DNA of 64,000 nucleotides from Hortaea werneckii (lineage: Eukaryota; Ascomycota; Dothideomycetes; Mycosphaerellales; Teratosphaeriaceae). The notes under the pieces were generated by a model. It made no database searches. It was not told where the DNA came from and saw only the letters and a list, made by a program, of their open reading frames with translations. The stretch is taken from the NCBI GenBank assembly GCA_037044905.1, contig JBAOKB010000156.1:248001-312000 (forward strand). The letters are read 5' to 3'. The position numbers and the translations under genes are program-made. Shown here in pieces: positions 54,324 to 64,000 of the stretch (positions are counted from its first letter, which is position 1; each line of letters begins with the position of its first letter).

Positions 54324-55193
54324 ATGCCTTTCCGGAAGACTTTCGAACGCCGTGTTAACGAAGAGATGCAAGAGAACGCAGAAGCGGGCCCGGCACCGCG
54401 ACCAGAATCTATGGACCCATATTCGAATTCTAAGAAACCCATACCACTGTCCACGCCAGACATGGAAGCAGAAGATATCGAATGGTCAGAGAAGAAGGAC
54501 CAACCGCCCCGCTTCTCGACTCTCTTCGGTGTAACGCCACGACCTGCACCTAGGGAACCAGAAAACCTGCCTGTGCCGCCACGGAGACAACCTACGAGAG
54601 GGGTCACTTTATCCACGCCAATATTTGCTGGTCTCGTGATGATCCTGCTCTTCGAAAGCACTCTCCTCTTCGCATACAGCGTCATCGGACTGTACAAGAA
54701 CGTCCCCTCAGGCATCATACCGGGCATGGGTGCTCCGGCAGGTTGTCGCTGTAACGAAGACCCTCGACCAGCTATCAAAATCGCCCCGAACTTCCTGATT
54801 CCGCAATCGCAGAGCGAAGCGACGGAGACTATCACAGTAACTACAAGCCCTAGTCCTTCTCCACCGGGGACCACGACCACTTCCAAACCATCATCCACCT
54901 CGACCTCCGCATCCACAACCTCCAGCGATCCCGCCTCGCAAGCCGCAGCCCTCGTGGCTTCCATGCTCGGCCAACTCAGCACTTCCGCGTCCTCTCCATC
55001 CCCGACAACCACGACTTCCACCGCCTCTTCCCCTACGAAATCCACCACCATCATCACCGAAACTCCCTCCCAGTCTACCGTGCGCAGCACGAAAGTCGTC
55101 ACGGTTAACGCCGAAGGCTCGACGCTTCCTTCTTCGCCGCGATCGACCGTGACGTCTACAAAACTGGTGGGACCTTCGTCTACGGCTGCGTAA
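54324..55193 (+). CDS. Single-pass membrane protein with Ser/Thr/Pro-rich region
   Basis: The unspliced product has 289 aa from the ATG at 54324. The N-terminal 95 residues are hydrophilic and charged (MPFRKTFERRVNEEMQENAE; PPRFSTLFGVTPRPAPREP). A transmembrane helix lies at about residues 98-120 (TPIFAGLVMILLFESTLLFA). GCRCNEDPRP follows. The C-terminal 140 residues are Ser/Thr/Pro, as in heavily O-mannosylated cell-wall or sensor proteins. No signal peptide is seen, so a type II topology with the mucin-like part outside is likely. I cannot name the family. It resembles other fungal plasma-membrane proteins only in architecture. Confidence 0.7.
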   Translation: MPFRKTFERRVNEEMQENAEAGPAPRPESMDPYSNSKKPIPLSTPDMEAEDIEWSEKKDQPPRFSTLFGVTPRPAPREPENLPVPPRRQPTRGVTLSTPIFAGLVMILLFESTLLFAYSVIGLYKNVPSGIIPGMGAPAGCRCNEDPRPAIKIAPNFLIPQSQSEATETITVTTSPSPSPPGTTTTSKPSSTSTSASTTSSDPASQAAALVASMLGQLSTSASSPSPTTTTSTASSPTKSTTIITETPSQSTVRSTKVVTVNAEGSTLPSSPRSTVTSTKLVGPSSTAA

Positions 55194-56237
55194 GATTCGA
55201 GGGGTGCCTTAGGTAGACCTTTGATGCTGTGCAGTGGGAATTTAGGAGGGCAGGAGATGGGGAGGGAGAAGGTTGAGTTTCTCGTAAATTCGAAGACCGT
55301 TGGAATTTGGCTCAAGGTTTTTTTATGGTACAGGCGTTTTTTGGGACGTTAGAGGATGGAGGGGGAAAGACTGTTGGGTTTCAGAGTTGACGGAGTCGAG
55401 CGGGACGTTTTCTAGAATCGTTAGCAGGTAGGATAGATCGTACGTTTGGGAGTTGCGGGACGGCGATCTTTTGAGTGGGCGGTATTCGGTGGTTATGATG
55501 TATAGTTCAAGTCTTTGGAATTTCTCTTTTGTCGCGTTTTACTATCCGGCTCGCGTCCCTAATTTTCATCTAGTCCTTTATTCTTTCCTCTTTTGCTCAT
55601 CCATCTGACTTCTATAATCGGACGTAGTGACAGCAGGTTATGAAAGTAGCGCGACATCCTTTCACTTCGAATAGATTGAAATACCTCGAGAGCAGAGATG
55701 CAAGTCTCAACGGCGCTTCTCGCTACATTGACTGTTCCAAGAGTTAATTTTCCATGGTAAGTATATTGGTTGCACAACTTGCTACATGCGCTTTCGATCG
55801 AAATCTATCATGCAATTCTCGGTAGACAAGAGAGGTCGAGACGTAGAGCAAGGGGTATTGCCCAAGAACGTCCTAGTGCCAAAAACAACATTTATCGGAG
55901 CATCGGCGCGAAGCGTCTCTCTGGCACTAGCCACCCGATCGACCTCCTGGCACGGGCACTCACGACTCGCCGTGAGGGGGGCAGGGAGAGGGAACATTGC
56001 AATCTTGGGGTTGCGCCACATCTCAATTTACCCATCCCTTTTCAAATGGAGTTACGAGACCTGATCGCGACGTCGTGACGAACTTGAGTGTGCATGTGTT
56101 TGTGTGTGTATTTACATAGTCCGAGGCGGGGAAAAAAATATCGAGGGTCTTGCGCGTCCAAGCGGTTCTTTATTTCCTTCTTTTCTCCGGCGTCCCCCTA
56201 CGACGATTGAAGCGATCCCGGCGAATGCATAGCGAAG
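55194..56237. other. Intergenic region
   Basis: This holds the 3' flank of the mucin-like gene and the promoter and 5' UTR of the ArfGAP gene. A TG-rich run at about 56089-56111 is the only local feature. Confidence 0.5.
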
Positions 56238-58685
56238 ATGGCGTCGGCCCTTACGAAGCGACAGCAGGCTCGTAATGAGCGCGCTCTCCACGAGCTCCTC
56301 CGATCTGTGCCCGGCAACGATCGCTGCGCTGACTGCGGCGCGAAGAACCCCGGGTGGGCATCATGGAACCTGGGGATTTTCCTGTGTATGCGGTGCGCAG
56401 GGCTGCATCGCAAGCTCGGCACGCATCTGTCTAAAGTGAAGAGTTTGAGTATGGACAGCTGGACATCGGATCAGGTGGAGAGCATGAAGAAGACGGGCAA
56501 CATTGCGAGCAATCAGGTGTTCAACCCCAAGAGCGTCAGGGCGGACATTCCGATTGATGCCGATGAAGTGGAAGGAGCAATGGAACGGTATATTCGACGG
56601 AAATACGAGCATCGAGAGTTTGCGGCGGGCCACAGTAACAATATGCTGGGCGCTGCAACGAGACAGAATACAGGCAGTACAGGGACGGGCAGCTGGAGCG
56701 AAGAGCCGCCTCCTTTGCCCCCGAAGCCGGGTAAGAAGTTTGGATTTTCTTTACGCTCTGCCAGCTCTTCGCTTCCGAGACCTTCACGGCAAGAGCGGAA
56801 CTTTACGCCTCCTCTTTCGCCAGCGTTCAGCGGAAGCGATCAGGATCCGACGAGTCCGCGAGAGATGAAGCCAAGCAACAAGCCCAGCCAGGTCTTTGGT
56901 ATGAGGATCACGAGCAGTATAAGCAATAACTTTGATCAGAAGTTGGCGACGCTGAGGGATATGGGGTTTAGCGACAGCCGACGGAATTCAGACGTGCTGA
57001 AGAATGTCAACGGGAGTCTGGATAAGGCAGTCGAGGCATTGGTGCGGCTCGAAGGTAGCAAGCCCGCATCTAGGACGGAGACGCCGGCACCCAGGACATT
57101 GACACCGGTTTCGATGGGCAGTCAAGGTGTGAATGGTATTTCGGTTGACAAGACGAGGCAAGCAGAGGCGAAGAATAGGGATCCATGGGAGGTGAGAGAG
57201 AACTCGCCCCAGAGAGCAGCGACGCAGCCCTTACCGCTTCGATCGGCATCCGCGGCGCCTGCGCAGAACTCTTGGAATCCGTTCATGAGTCAGATGCAGC
57301 AGCCACAGCAGTCAACACAAGGTCTGGAGAACACGTTTCAAAACATGCAGCTTTCCCAGCCTGGCCCACCACAACAGCAACAGCACCAATACATGCAACC
57401 CCAGCAACAGGCATATGGTCAGCAGGGGGGATTACAAAACAATCCCTTCCAGCCAGCGCCTAACCCCTGGGACTCGCTCAATTTGCCTCAGCAGCAGCCC
57501 TCACAACCGGACTATATGCAACAGCATTTCCAGCAACCTACTCATACCTCGACTCCGCAGCCACAGATGTCTAGCAATCCGTTCTTGCGGAAAGCTCAAT
57601 CGCAAACTTTCCCACCGTCTAACATCTGGGACCAACCGGTTACGCAACCCCAGCAACCGCTCTCTGCACAACAGACTGGAAACCCCTTTGGGAACTTCTT
57701 CCATTCGTCGCAGCAACAACAACAACCTCAACCTCAATCTCAACCCCAGTACCAACAGCAGCAACCCTTCCTCCAACAACCCGCCACACAGTCCCCAGCT
57801 CCAATTTTCGAACAACAACAAAACTACTTCTCACCACCTCCTCCTCCTCCTCAACAACAGCCCCAGCAACAACACACCTGGCCCCCTCCCGACCCACGCC
57901 AGCAGACCCAATCCCCTTTCACCTCTACCCCGAACCCCTGGCAGCAGCAGCAGCAGACCCCCTCGCAATCACAACCACAACCGCAATCGCAGCCCCAACA
58001 ACTCATGCCTCAGATGACTGGCATACCTCCACAGCAACAACATCAACAACAACAGCAGCAGCAGCAGCCACAGCAGCCTCAAAACCACCTATGGTCCTAC
58101 ACACCCAAAGACAGCCTCCCTTCCTCCCAGCCTGGACGCTACGATAAAGCTTCGATCTTGGCTATGTATGGTTCGTCCGGAGGCGGCGGCGGCGGTAGTT
58201 TGGGTCCGGGGGGTTCGTTACAACCTGTGGCGGAGGATGGGCGGGGTGGTGGGGGAGGGGGGATGCTGCAGCAGGGCGGACAGCAGACGGGACAGCAGCA
58301 GGGAGGTTATAACCCCTTTACTACGGGCCCGGGTTCGGTACACGCCAATGCGACGCCGGTGCAGCCTCCGAATTTCGCCCCTCCTTCCTCGTTCTCGACA
58401 CCGCAGCAATCGCAGCAGCAGCAGCAGCAAGCAGGCTTCGGCCAACAAGCAGCTCCCGGCTCAGGCTCATCAGTCCCAGGCCACGGCCAAGGAGGAGGTC
58501 TCGGAGGAACCGGAGGAACCGGAGGAACAGGAGGGACAGGAGGTGGTGGTCCCCGCCACATCAGCCACGAAAGCGCCGCTTTCATCACCCCCTTTCCACC
58601 CGGCGGCAGCCACGCGGCGGGGGAAGGCGGGCGCGCGAGCCCGGAGGCTTTTGCGGGGTTGAGTGCGGGATTTCGGTTTCGATGA
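56238..58685 (+). CDS. ArfGAP-UBA protein with Gln-rich NPF tail
   Basis: This is a GTPase-activating protein for Arf, acting in vesicle budding and endocytic trafficking. It is unspliced, 815 aa. The ArfGAP zinc finger (C30, C33, C50, C53; C-x2-C-x16-C-x2-C) lies in CADCGAKNPGWASWNLGIFLC, with the arginine finger in GLHRKLGTHLSKVKS. A UBA-like domain is at about residues 233-275 (FDQKLATLRDMGFSDSRRNS, then GSLDKAVEALVRLEG). From about 330 on it is Gln/Pro-rich, with NPF motifs (NPFMSQ, NNPFQP, SNPFLRK, GNPFGNFF, YNPFTTG), likely EH-domain ligands, and a Gly-rich end. Architecture matches the Gts1-like fungal ArfGAPs. The ATG at 56238 starts the domain properly. Confidence 0.92.
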   Translation: MASALTKRQQARNERALHELLRSVPGNDRCADCGAKNPGWASWNLGIFLCMRCAGLHRKLGTHLSKVKSLSMDSWTSDQVESMKKTGNIASNQVFNPKSVRADIPIDADEVEGAMERYIRRKYEHREFAAGHSNNMLGAATRQNTGSTGTGSWSEEPPPLPPKPGKKFGFSLRSASSSLPRPSRQERNFTPPLSPAFSGSDQDPTSPREMKPSNKPSQVFGMRITSSISNNFDQKLATLRDMGFSDSRRNSDVLKNVNGSLDKAVEALVRLEGSKPASRTETPAPRTLTPVSMGSQGVNGISVDKTRQAEAKNRDPWEVRENSPQRAATQPLPLRSASAAPAQNSWNPFMSQMQQPQQSTQGLENTFQNMQLSQPGPPQQQQHQYMQPQQQAYGQQGGLQNNPFQPAPNPWDSLNLPQQQPSQPDYMQQHFQQPTHTSTPQPQMSSNPFLRKAQSQTFPPSNIWDQPVTQPQQPLSAQQTGNPFGNFFHSSQQQQQPQPQSQPQYQQQQPFLQQPATQSPAPIFEQQQNYFSPPPPPPQQQPQQQHTWPPPDPRQQTQSPFTSTPNPWQQQQQTPSQSQPQPQSQPQQLMPQMTGIPPQQQHQQQQQQQQPQQPQNHLWSYTPKDSLPSSQPGRYDKASILAMYGSSGGGGGGSLGPGGSLQPVAEDGRGGGGGGMLQQGGQQTGQQQGGYNPFTTGPGSVHANATPVQPPNFAPPSSFSTPQQSQQQQQQAGFGQQAAPGSGSSVPGHGQGGGLGGTGGTGGTGGTGGGGPRHISHESAAFITPFPPGGSHAAGEGGRASPEAFAGLSAGFRFR

Positions 58686-61562
58686 GAGATTCGGTTCGTT
58701 TTTGCTTTGGGGTTTGGGGGTTTGGGAATGGGGACGGATGGATGCGGGAGGGAGGGAGGGAGAAGGAAGGGAGAAGGGAGGGAGGGGAGGGAGAAGGAAG
58801 GGAGAAGGGAGGGAGGGGAGGGGAGGGGAGGGAAGATGATGAAATTGTTGTTCTTTAGCTGGAAGGAGGGAGGTGGAGGAGGTGGTGAAGAGGAGGTGGA
58901 GGAAGGAGGGGGGTAGTTCTAGCATTGTGTGGGAGGGGAGGTGGGGTTAAGATTCTTTCGATTCTTTTACCACCCCCCGTCCGTCTCTTTCTCAAATATA
59001 AGAAAGAGCTGGAAGGAAATGGGGAGGATGGAGGGGAAGGGGGTGGCGGGTGTGTATGATACTTTGTTTTCTATCGCATTTTTTGAGCAACCTATTCCCT
59101 TTTTCCTTTTGTTTTTTTTTTTTTCCTCTTCCTTATCATTCTTTTCGTTTCTCTTCTCTACTAGGGGTATGTTCGAATTCAAATCAAAGGAGGAAGGGAA
59201 TGGAAGGGAAGGAGGAGGAGAGGAAGATCAGGGAAGAAGCAAAGGCGGCAAGAAGATGGAATCGAGGGAAGAGACATGCGTGTATATCGTCCTGCTCGGT
59301 GTCCTATATTGCTAGGGAATTTCTTGCTTGTTCTATATGCTCTCGCTGTTTATCCTCTTATCTTTCCTCTTCTTCTTCTCCCTCTTCTTCTTCTTCCTCC
59401 CTTCCTTTAATCGAAGCTTAATCTTTTGAGTCTTTTTCATTTCTTTCTTTTTTTACTTCTTTCCTTTTTTTTTCTTTTTTTTTTTCCCCTCCCTTTGCCT
59501 GCTCTTTTGGCGTGACCTAGATTAGAGGTTGGATCTCTTTCTGCCCTTTTCTTCCAATAAGTTCTTTGATAGCTTCTAATTATTTGGCTTTTTGCTAGCT
59601 AACAATGGTAGACGAGGAAGATCTATCATGAAATCTATGGCATAGTACTTTGGAATCAACCATGGAAGGGGCATTTTTTTTTGTAGCTTTTTTGTACCTT
59701 TTCTGTAAGAGGAAAAGCGACTTATACCTCCTCGCTTGTCTAGTTAAAGCGCGCAGCCGTAGCCTAAGAGGTTAGGTTTCATCCAAGGTTCCTTCGCCGG
59801 TTAAGCCACTTTTTTTTTCGGCGTCTGCCGGGCTCCTACCCAAAATGCAGCTAGAGCGGCGCATTGTTAACCGAGTAATAAGAGTGGCCATGCCGTGCTA
59901 GTATCGAGCGTCAGTAAGTCTTTAGATTGGGTTGCAAGTTAGGGGCTGGCTATGCAAGAGCATGCAATCCAAGCCCGACCTTCCCTATTCGGATTATAAA
60001 GATCGATACCTGTCGCCGGCCGTCCGTGGGGGGGAAGCGCCTAGGCAGACAGATAAGACTCGCATCGTGAGCCGGACTTCTGCCCCATTGATGGTTTTCC
60101 GCGTGGACATGTGGGGTAGAAGGTGTAGTTTTACAGCTAGCGCGAAATTTGCACTGCACGTTTGGTAGCTTTCTTCTGCATGTGGCGGCGGCGGCGGCAG
60201 TAGTAGTAGTCAATCGATAGTGCACGCATGTGATGGCTTTCTCGCTTTTTTTTTTCTTCCTAGCGAGATTGGATGATTGGGGAAAGGGCGGGTTGGAAGC
60301 GAGGGAAGAACGTGCTTGGCAGAGAGAGAGAGAAGCGCTAGTACTTGAAAGATGGAATGATAGCAGGTTCGCTGTGCCCCCGGCATTTGAAATGTGCGGT
60401 TGATTGTTTCAATTAAGCTCTCGAGGAGGAAAGGGCGTCAAGCCTGCTGATAGAGAGGCCGACGTAACCCCCTGTCTCTGCTGTGACGAAAGCCACGTGC
60501 GCAGCGGGAGCGTAATGATCCCTCGATTGCGTCCGTGGCATGTAATATGTAACGTGTCTGTCTTATCGTGGGTCAACTCCCTCACTGATCATGCGACTAC
60601 CAACGAGATGCAAGCGTGGAGGTAGGATTTCTGCATGGCCCTTTGCTTCTCGTCTGCCTTGGTCTGGGAACGAAACTCCCCAGAAGGTCTAGGCCGCGGA
60701 GGTGGCTCACTAGACTGGCAGCCATTGATCCAGTAGTGAAGATGGCGATTGGTCCAACTGATCGGTCGGACGGCAGAGACCGCGCGGAACTTCCCTGATG
60801 CTGGTCGACCCCTGTCGATCCGGGGAGAGGGCGAGGGCGGCGGCAGCGACTGCACAGCTGTGGATTGGATTGTGAGGCAGGAGCGCGCGGCTGGACCGTG
60901 AGCGATTAACTTACATACGGTAGTACCCTGTACCTAAAACCTGGAAGGTACCTAGGTAGTATCCCAGCAGTTAGCAGCACCGACCAGGCTGAGATGGGAT
61001 TAGCTCCCACCCATGCAACCCATTGAGGGAGAACAGGGCAATCACGATGGGATGGTGGTCGGCCGGCATGGGGAACGTGCCTGCCGTGATCGTTGACAGA
61101 TGATGTCTCTGCCCTCAATTCCACGCAAGCCGCTTGAAACCCGTTTCCACCCCAGTTGGAAGCAGTACTCGTCCCCTAGTTCCTTACTGTAGGCACGCTC
61201 ATTACTGTATCCCACCCACGGCACCGTCTTGAGACACCCTTTCTCCCCTCTCTTCTCCTCCAGAGAATTGGGAACCTCCTGCAGTCTACCTCGCTCCTCA
61301 CTTCTTGGACCGTCTCCATTTGCGTCCCTTCCACGGCCACTACCCTCGAAACCCCCGCCAATACTGCCTGACCGCATGTGGCAAGGATCATAAGGAGCTT
61401 CCGACTATTCCTCACCAGACCGACCCCAACTCAGAAAGCTCGTCCATCTCGCTGCCTGCTGTCCTGAGGCCTCCCGCTTTCCACCCATTGCTCGACTCGT
61501 ACTCCCACATCACACCACCACACCACCACCACCATCCCCTGACACGAGAAGAACCACCCACC
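58686..61562. other. Long low-complexity intergenic region
   Basis: This 2.9 kb stretch contains a purine-only tract at about 58742-58835 and T-rich runs at 59110-59125 and 59440-59490. It also has several CT microsatellite patches at about 59360-59410 and a T9 at 59811. No gene with a recognisable domain is seen. Confidence 0.6.
58742..58835. repeat. GGGA/GGAA purine-strand tract
   Basis: An all-purine run built from GGGAGGGAGAAGGAAGGGAG units, imperfectly repeated about every 31 bp. It could form triplex or G-quadruplex DNA in the ArfGAP 3' flank. Confidence 0.85.
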
Positions 61563-62228
61563 ATGGCCCACCACCCCCAGGCTCCCACATTCGGAGCGAC
61601 CATCGTCCCGACCTCACCAGACCCCCTCCGACCCTCCCACGACGACATCCTCCGACCACCCCAAATGCTCGACTCCCCCGTCCTAACCCCCTCCACCTCA
61701 CACGAGGACATGACGCCGGCCTACAGCGAGAAACCGATCCCCCCGCACTCACCCTTCTACCAACACCCACCCGCCTCCTTCGAACGCATCCACAGCCGAC
61801 AAACCAGCAAGAACCACCTGGGCGTGTACGAGAAGGACCTAGAAAGCGGCGTCGGCGGCGGCGAAAGCAACCCTAACCTCGCAACCCCCCTCACAATCCC
61901 CGCCGATGACGAAAACCCCTTCACCAGCAAAATCAGCATCGACGCCAACAAGGAATGCCGCATGTGGCCATCCCGCCAAACGCTGACGCAGCAGCGCGCG
62001 GCGCAGAAGACGAAACGCCGTGCCGCGAGGGGGTGGGCGGGTTGTGCGCCCCTCCGGGAATGGTGGACCAAGCGGTTCACGAAGCGCCAGCGCTGGTGGA
62101 TCCGGATTGCGATTGCGGTGGTGGTGGTGGGGGTTATGGTCGCCATTGGCGTGGGGATTAGTAAGGCGGTGCATGGGAGTTATTATTCGAGTGGGGCGCG
62201 GAAGGAGGTTGGTGGGGGTGGGGGGTAA
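61563..62228 (+). CDS. Small membrane protein with C-terminal transmembrane helix
   Basis: A 221-aa protein without recognised family. The ATG at 61563 has an ACCATGG context and is the first in frame. Residues 1-140 are Pro/Ser/His-rich and disordered (DPLRPSHDDILRPPQMLDSP; DENPFTSKISIDANKECRMW). A basic segment (KTKRRAARGWAGC, FTKRQRWW) precedes a helix at about 181-203 (IRIAIAVVVVGVMVAIGVGI) and a short Gly-rich end. This is a tail-anchored or type II arrangement with the long part in the cytosol. The minus strand is also open here, a result of high GC, but lacks protein-like features. Confidence 0.65.
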   Translation: MAHHPQAPTFGATIVPTSPDPLRPSHDDILRPPQMLDSPVLTPSTSHEDMTPAYSEKPIPPHSPFYQHPPASFERIHSRQTSKNHLGVYEKDLESGVGGGESNPNLATPLTIPADDENPFTSKISIDANKECRMWPSRQTLTQQRAAQKTKRRAARGWAGCAPLREWWTKRFTKRQRWWIRIAIAVVVVGVMVAIGVGISKAVHGSYYSSGARKEVGGGGG

Positions 62229-62403
62229 GAGGATGGTGTCGTCTTATCTGACGGGGATTGGAGCAACCCCAACGTCTTCTCTCGAGATCGCTACCGATTC
62301 CATACCCGGTCCTGAATCCCAAGCTTCTCTCTTCCCCTTCCCAATGGCCTCTGTGTGAGAGGACGTTCGGACCGCTCAGGGCTGGAGGGAAAAGACCCTA
62401 CAG

Positions 62404-62435
<32 letters not shown>
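62404..62435 (+). repeat. Poly-C run (32 bp)
   Basis: A pure C32 run 175 bp after the stop of the preceding gene. Its real length is uncertain in any assembly. Confidence 0.9.
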
Positions 62436-62926
62436 AGTCTATATACATACCTCCTTTACCGACCCAGCCTCCTACCTACCGACTCCAACCTCCACGACAG
62501 AAAGACACGACGCCAACACAACACGGTAAACCGAGGAATTGACTTTCCCTCCTACTATTCACACCTACACGCCCACATCCACGCTGCCCATCCACAGACG
62601 GCAGATGCCGGATGCGGCGAGCAAGGGGCCCAACAACACTTTACCCCACCTATACAGTCTACATACTTCGCCACCGCTTCCGAGGCATCTTCTTTCCTTC
62701 TTCCCTTCCTTCCTTTCGTTGGGCGGCGGTTAACCCGGGGAATGGCATTATGCCCTCTTACTTTTTTTTTTCTTTTTCTTTTTCCGCGCCTTGTTATTCG
62801 AAGGCGTTCCTTGGGACAGAGAAGGCGTTCATGGGACAGAGAGGGGGAAAGAGGGGGAGAAGGGGGTTTGTTTATAGCATTTCTGGCATCATGGCGAAAC
62901 AGGACGGACGGGGCTGGGATATATAG

Positions 62927-62928
62927 GG

Positions 62929-62962
<34 letters not shown>

Positions 62963-63020
62963 ATGGGTATGGGTATGGGGTATGATCAGGGTATGATCAG
63001 GGTGTGGGTATGGGGTATAT
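62927..63020 (+). repeat. GGGTAT minisatellite
   Basis: About ten copies of GGGTAT with variants (GGTATG, GGGGTATGATCA). It resembles a G-rich telomere-like strand but is not TTAGGG. Confidence 0.9.
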
Positions 63021-63664
63021 GGGCATGACAGAGGCAGCCAAAAAAAAAAAAAAAAAAAAAGGAAGGGGCACTATCAAAGTAGAATTCTGCATTTGAAAAA
63101 CAAAACAAGGAATTCCTAACCGCTCAATCCCCCAAGCGGTGTGTAATAAGAAAATCATTATGCAGATGATGGGGGGATGGGATCATGGAATCTCTTTGTT
63201 ACTTTTTCTTCTTTCTTCTTTCTCCCTTCTTTACATCTGCTTAAGTGATCTCGCGCCCTTTTTTTTTTTTTTTTTTCCTTCCTTATCCCTATTTCCCTTT
63301 TTGCCTGCCTGTCTGCCTGTCTATCACCCCCGAAGTACATGATCTGTTTTGCGCCAGATCCAACCCCTCCCCCCTTTAGAGCCTCGTCCTTGATATTTCA
63401 AAGATCGCTTGGAATCTTTCTCTCGCTCGCTCGCTCGCTCTCTCTTCCTCTCTCTCTCATATTCTTGAACAAAAACGACTTCCTCTCTCTTCTCTTCTTC
63501 CTCTCGCTTTATGTTTATGTAGAATATAAGAATTTAATCTCGTAGTTAAAGCATGTAGAAGTGAAAAGAAATGAAAAAAAAAAGGGAAAGGAAAGGAAAG
63601 GAGTAAGAAAGGGAGGAAAAGAGGAAAAGAAAAAAAAAACAGTAAGGAAAAAGGGAAAGGGGGA

Positions 63665-63688
63665 GGGGGGGGGGGGGGGGGGGGGGGG
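63665..63688 (+). repeat. Poly-G run (24 bp)
   Basis: A pure G24 run within a purine-rich segment (63560-63720). Confidence 0.9.
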
Positions 63689-64000
63689 AAAGAAGGAGGG
63701 AGGATTCGAAGAGTGAAATCCAAAATCAAAGACCTGAGTGGGGTTTGTATAAGGGAGGGGAGGAAAAAAAATTGAAAATTGAAAAATGAAAAGAAACAAA
63801 AATGAAACAAAAAAAAAAAAAGAAGAAGAAAGCAGGAGGTCTGGTCCGGAGACTCTCCAACTTCCATATTCCCGTTGGAACCCAAGTAAAAAAAAAACCA
63901 AAAAAAACCATGCACGTATTCAATTTCCTCCACCGAGAGAGAGAGGGAGTGTGTGTGAAGAAGAAGAAAAAAAAAAGGCAAACAAATAAAACAATTTTTC

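Larger units (their letters stand above)
62229..64000. other. Low-complexity terminal region
   Basis: No gene is seen. It holds a C32 run, a GGGTAT-type minisatellite, A21, T18 and G24 runs, a (CTCG)n patch at 63420-63440, and purine-rich stretches to the window end. Confidence 0.7.

Noticed and set aside
54314..55315. 333-codon minus-strand frame opposite the mucin-like gene
   Set aside because: A shadow of the Ser/Thr codon pattern; the plus-strand protein has a clear membrane helix and upstream promoter-like region.
59751..59820. Possible tRNA or Pol III gene before a T9 tract
   Set aside because: No cloverleaf with acceptor stem and T-loop could be drawn; only a GGTTCC-like piece and the T-run support it.
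62927..63020. Interstitial telomere
   Set aside because: The unit GGGTAT is not the TTAGGG repeat of ascomycete telomeres, and single-copy genes flank it on the left.

Overview
The window is nuclear DNA of a filamentous ascomycete (Pezizomycotina; Dothideomycetes is my best guess). Genes are compact, with introns of about 47-80 bp (GT..AG, CTAAC-type branch sites). Fungus-specific families are present: a HET-domain protein, a CFEM/Pth11-like receptor and mitoribosomal mL59. Transposon relics carry RIP-type (repeat-induced point mutation) CpA/TpG-to-TpA decay.

Layout, 1-24.6 kb: ornithine decarboxylase (+), an acidic RING protein (-), a 2OG-Fe(II) oxygenase (-) and COX23 (+). Next is a stretch of broken accessory genes: a small RING protein, a short-chain dehydrogenase, a HET protein and a P-loop kinase. 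Housekeeping genes follow: mL59 (-), proteasome beta3 PUP3 (+), a second RING protein (+), an SRPK-like kinase (+), a lysine-rich nuclear-type protein (-) and mitoribosomal bL34m (+).

25-44.6 kb: a large NO VEIN/sacsin-like HATPase protein with DUF3883 (-), a broken F-box-like gene (-), mitochondrial methionyl-tRNA synthetase (+), ADE8 (-), a small membrane protein (+), a secreted protein with two near-identical amphipathic segments and a Kex2-type site (+), a CFEM receptor (+), an MFS sugar transporter (-) and an iron-type alcohol dehydrogenase (-).

44.65-53.4 kb: a nested transposon. An old Tc1/mariner (Fot1/pogo-type) element of about 2.0 kb, saturated with RIP-type change, is split by a 6.75 kb Ty3/gypsy chromovirus with two 400-bp LTRs and a CTACT target duplication. 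On the strand opposite to gag-pol, between pol and its 3' LTR, the chromovirus carries an intact 153-aa ORF with an exact Zn2Cys6 cluster and a coiled coil. It is the most interesting object here.

53.4-64 kb: a mucin-like single-pass membrane protein (+), an ArfGAP-UBA protein with a long Gln-rich NPF tail (+), a small tail-anchored-type membrane protein (+) and long low-complexity spacers.

Mitochondrial gene expression and assembly genes (COX23, mL59, bL34m, MetRS) recur across 8-33 kb but are not an operon. A strong caution: at least ten genes, including probably essential ones (MetRS, COX23), carry single-base frame breaks, many at homopolymers. Sequence error is the likeliest general cause. 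The SDR nonsense codon and the triple-broken HET gene may be genuine decay.
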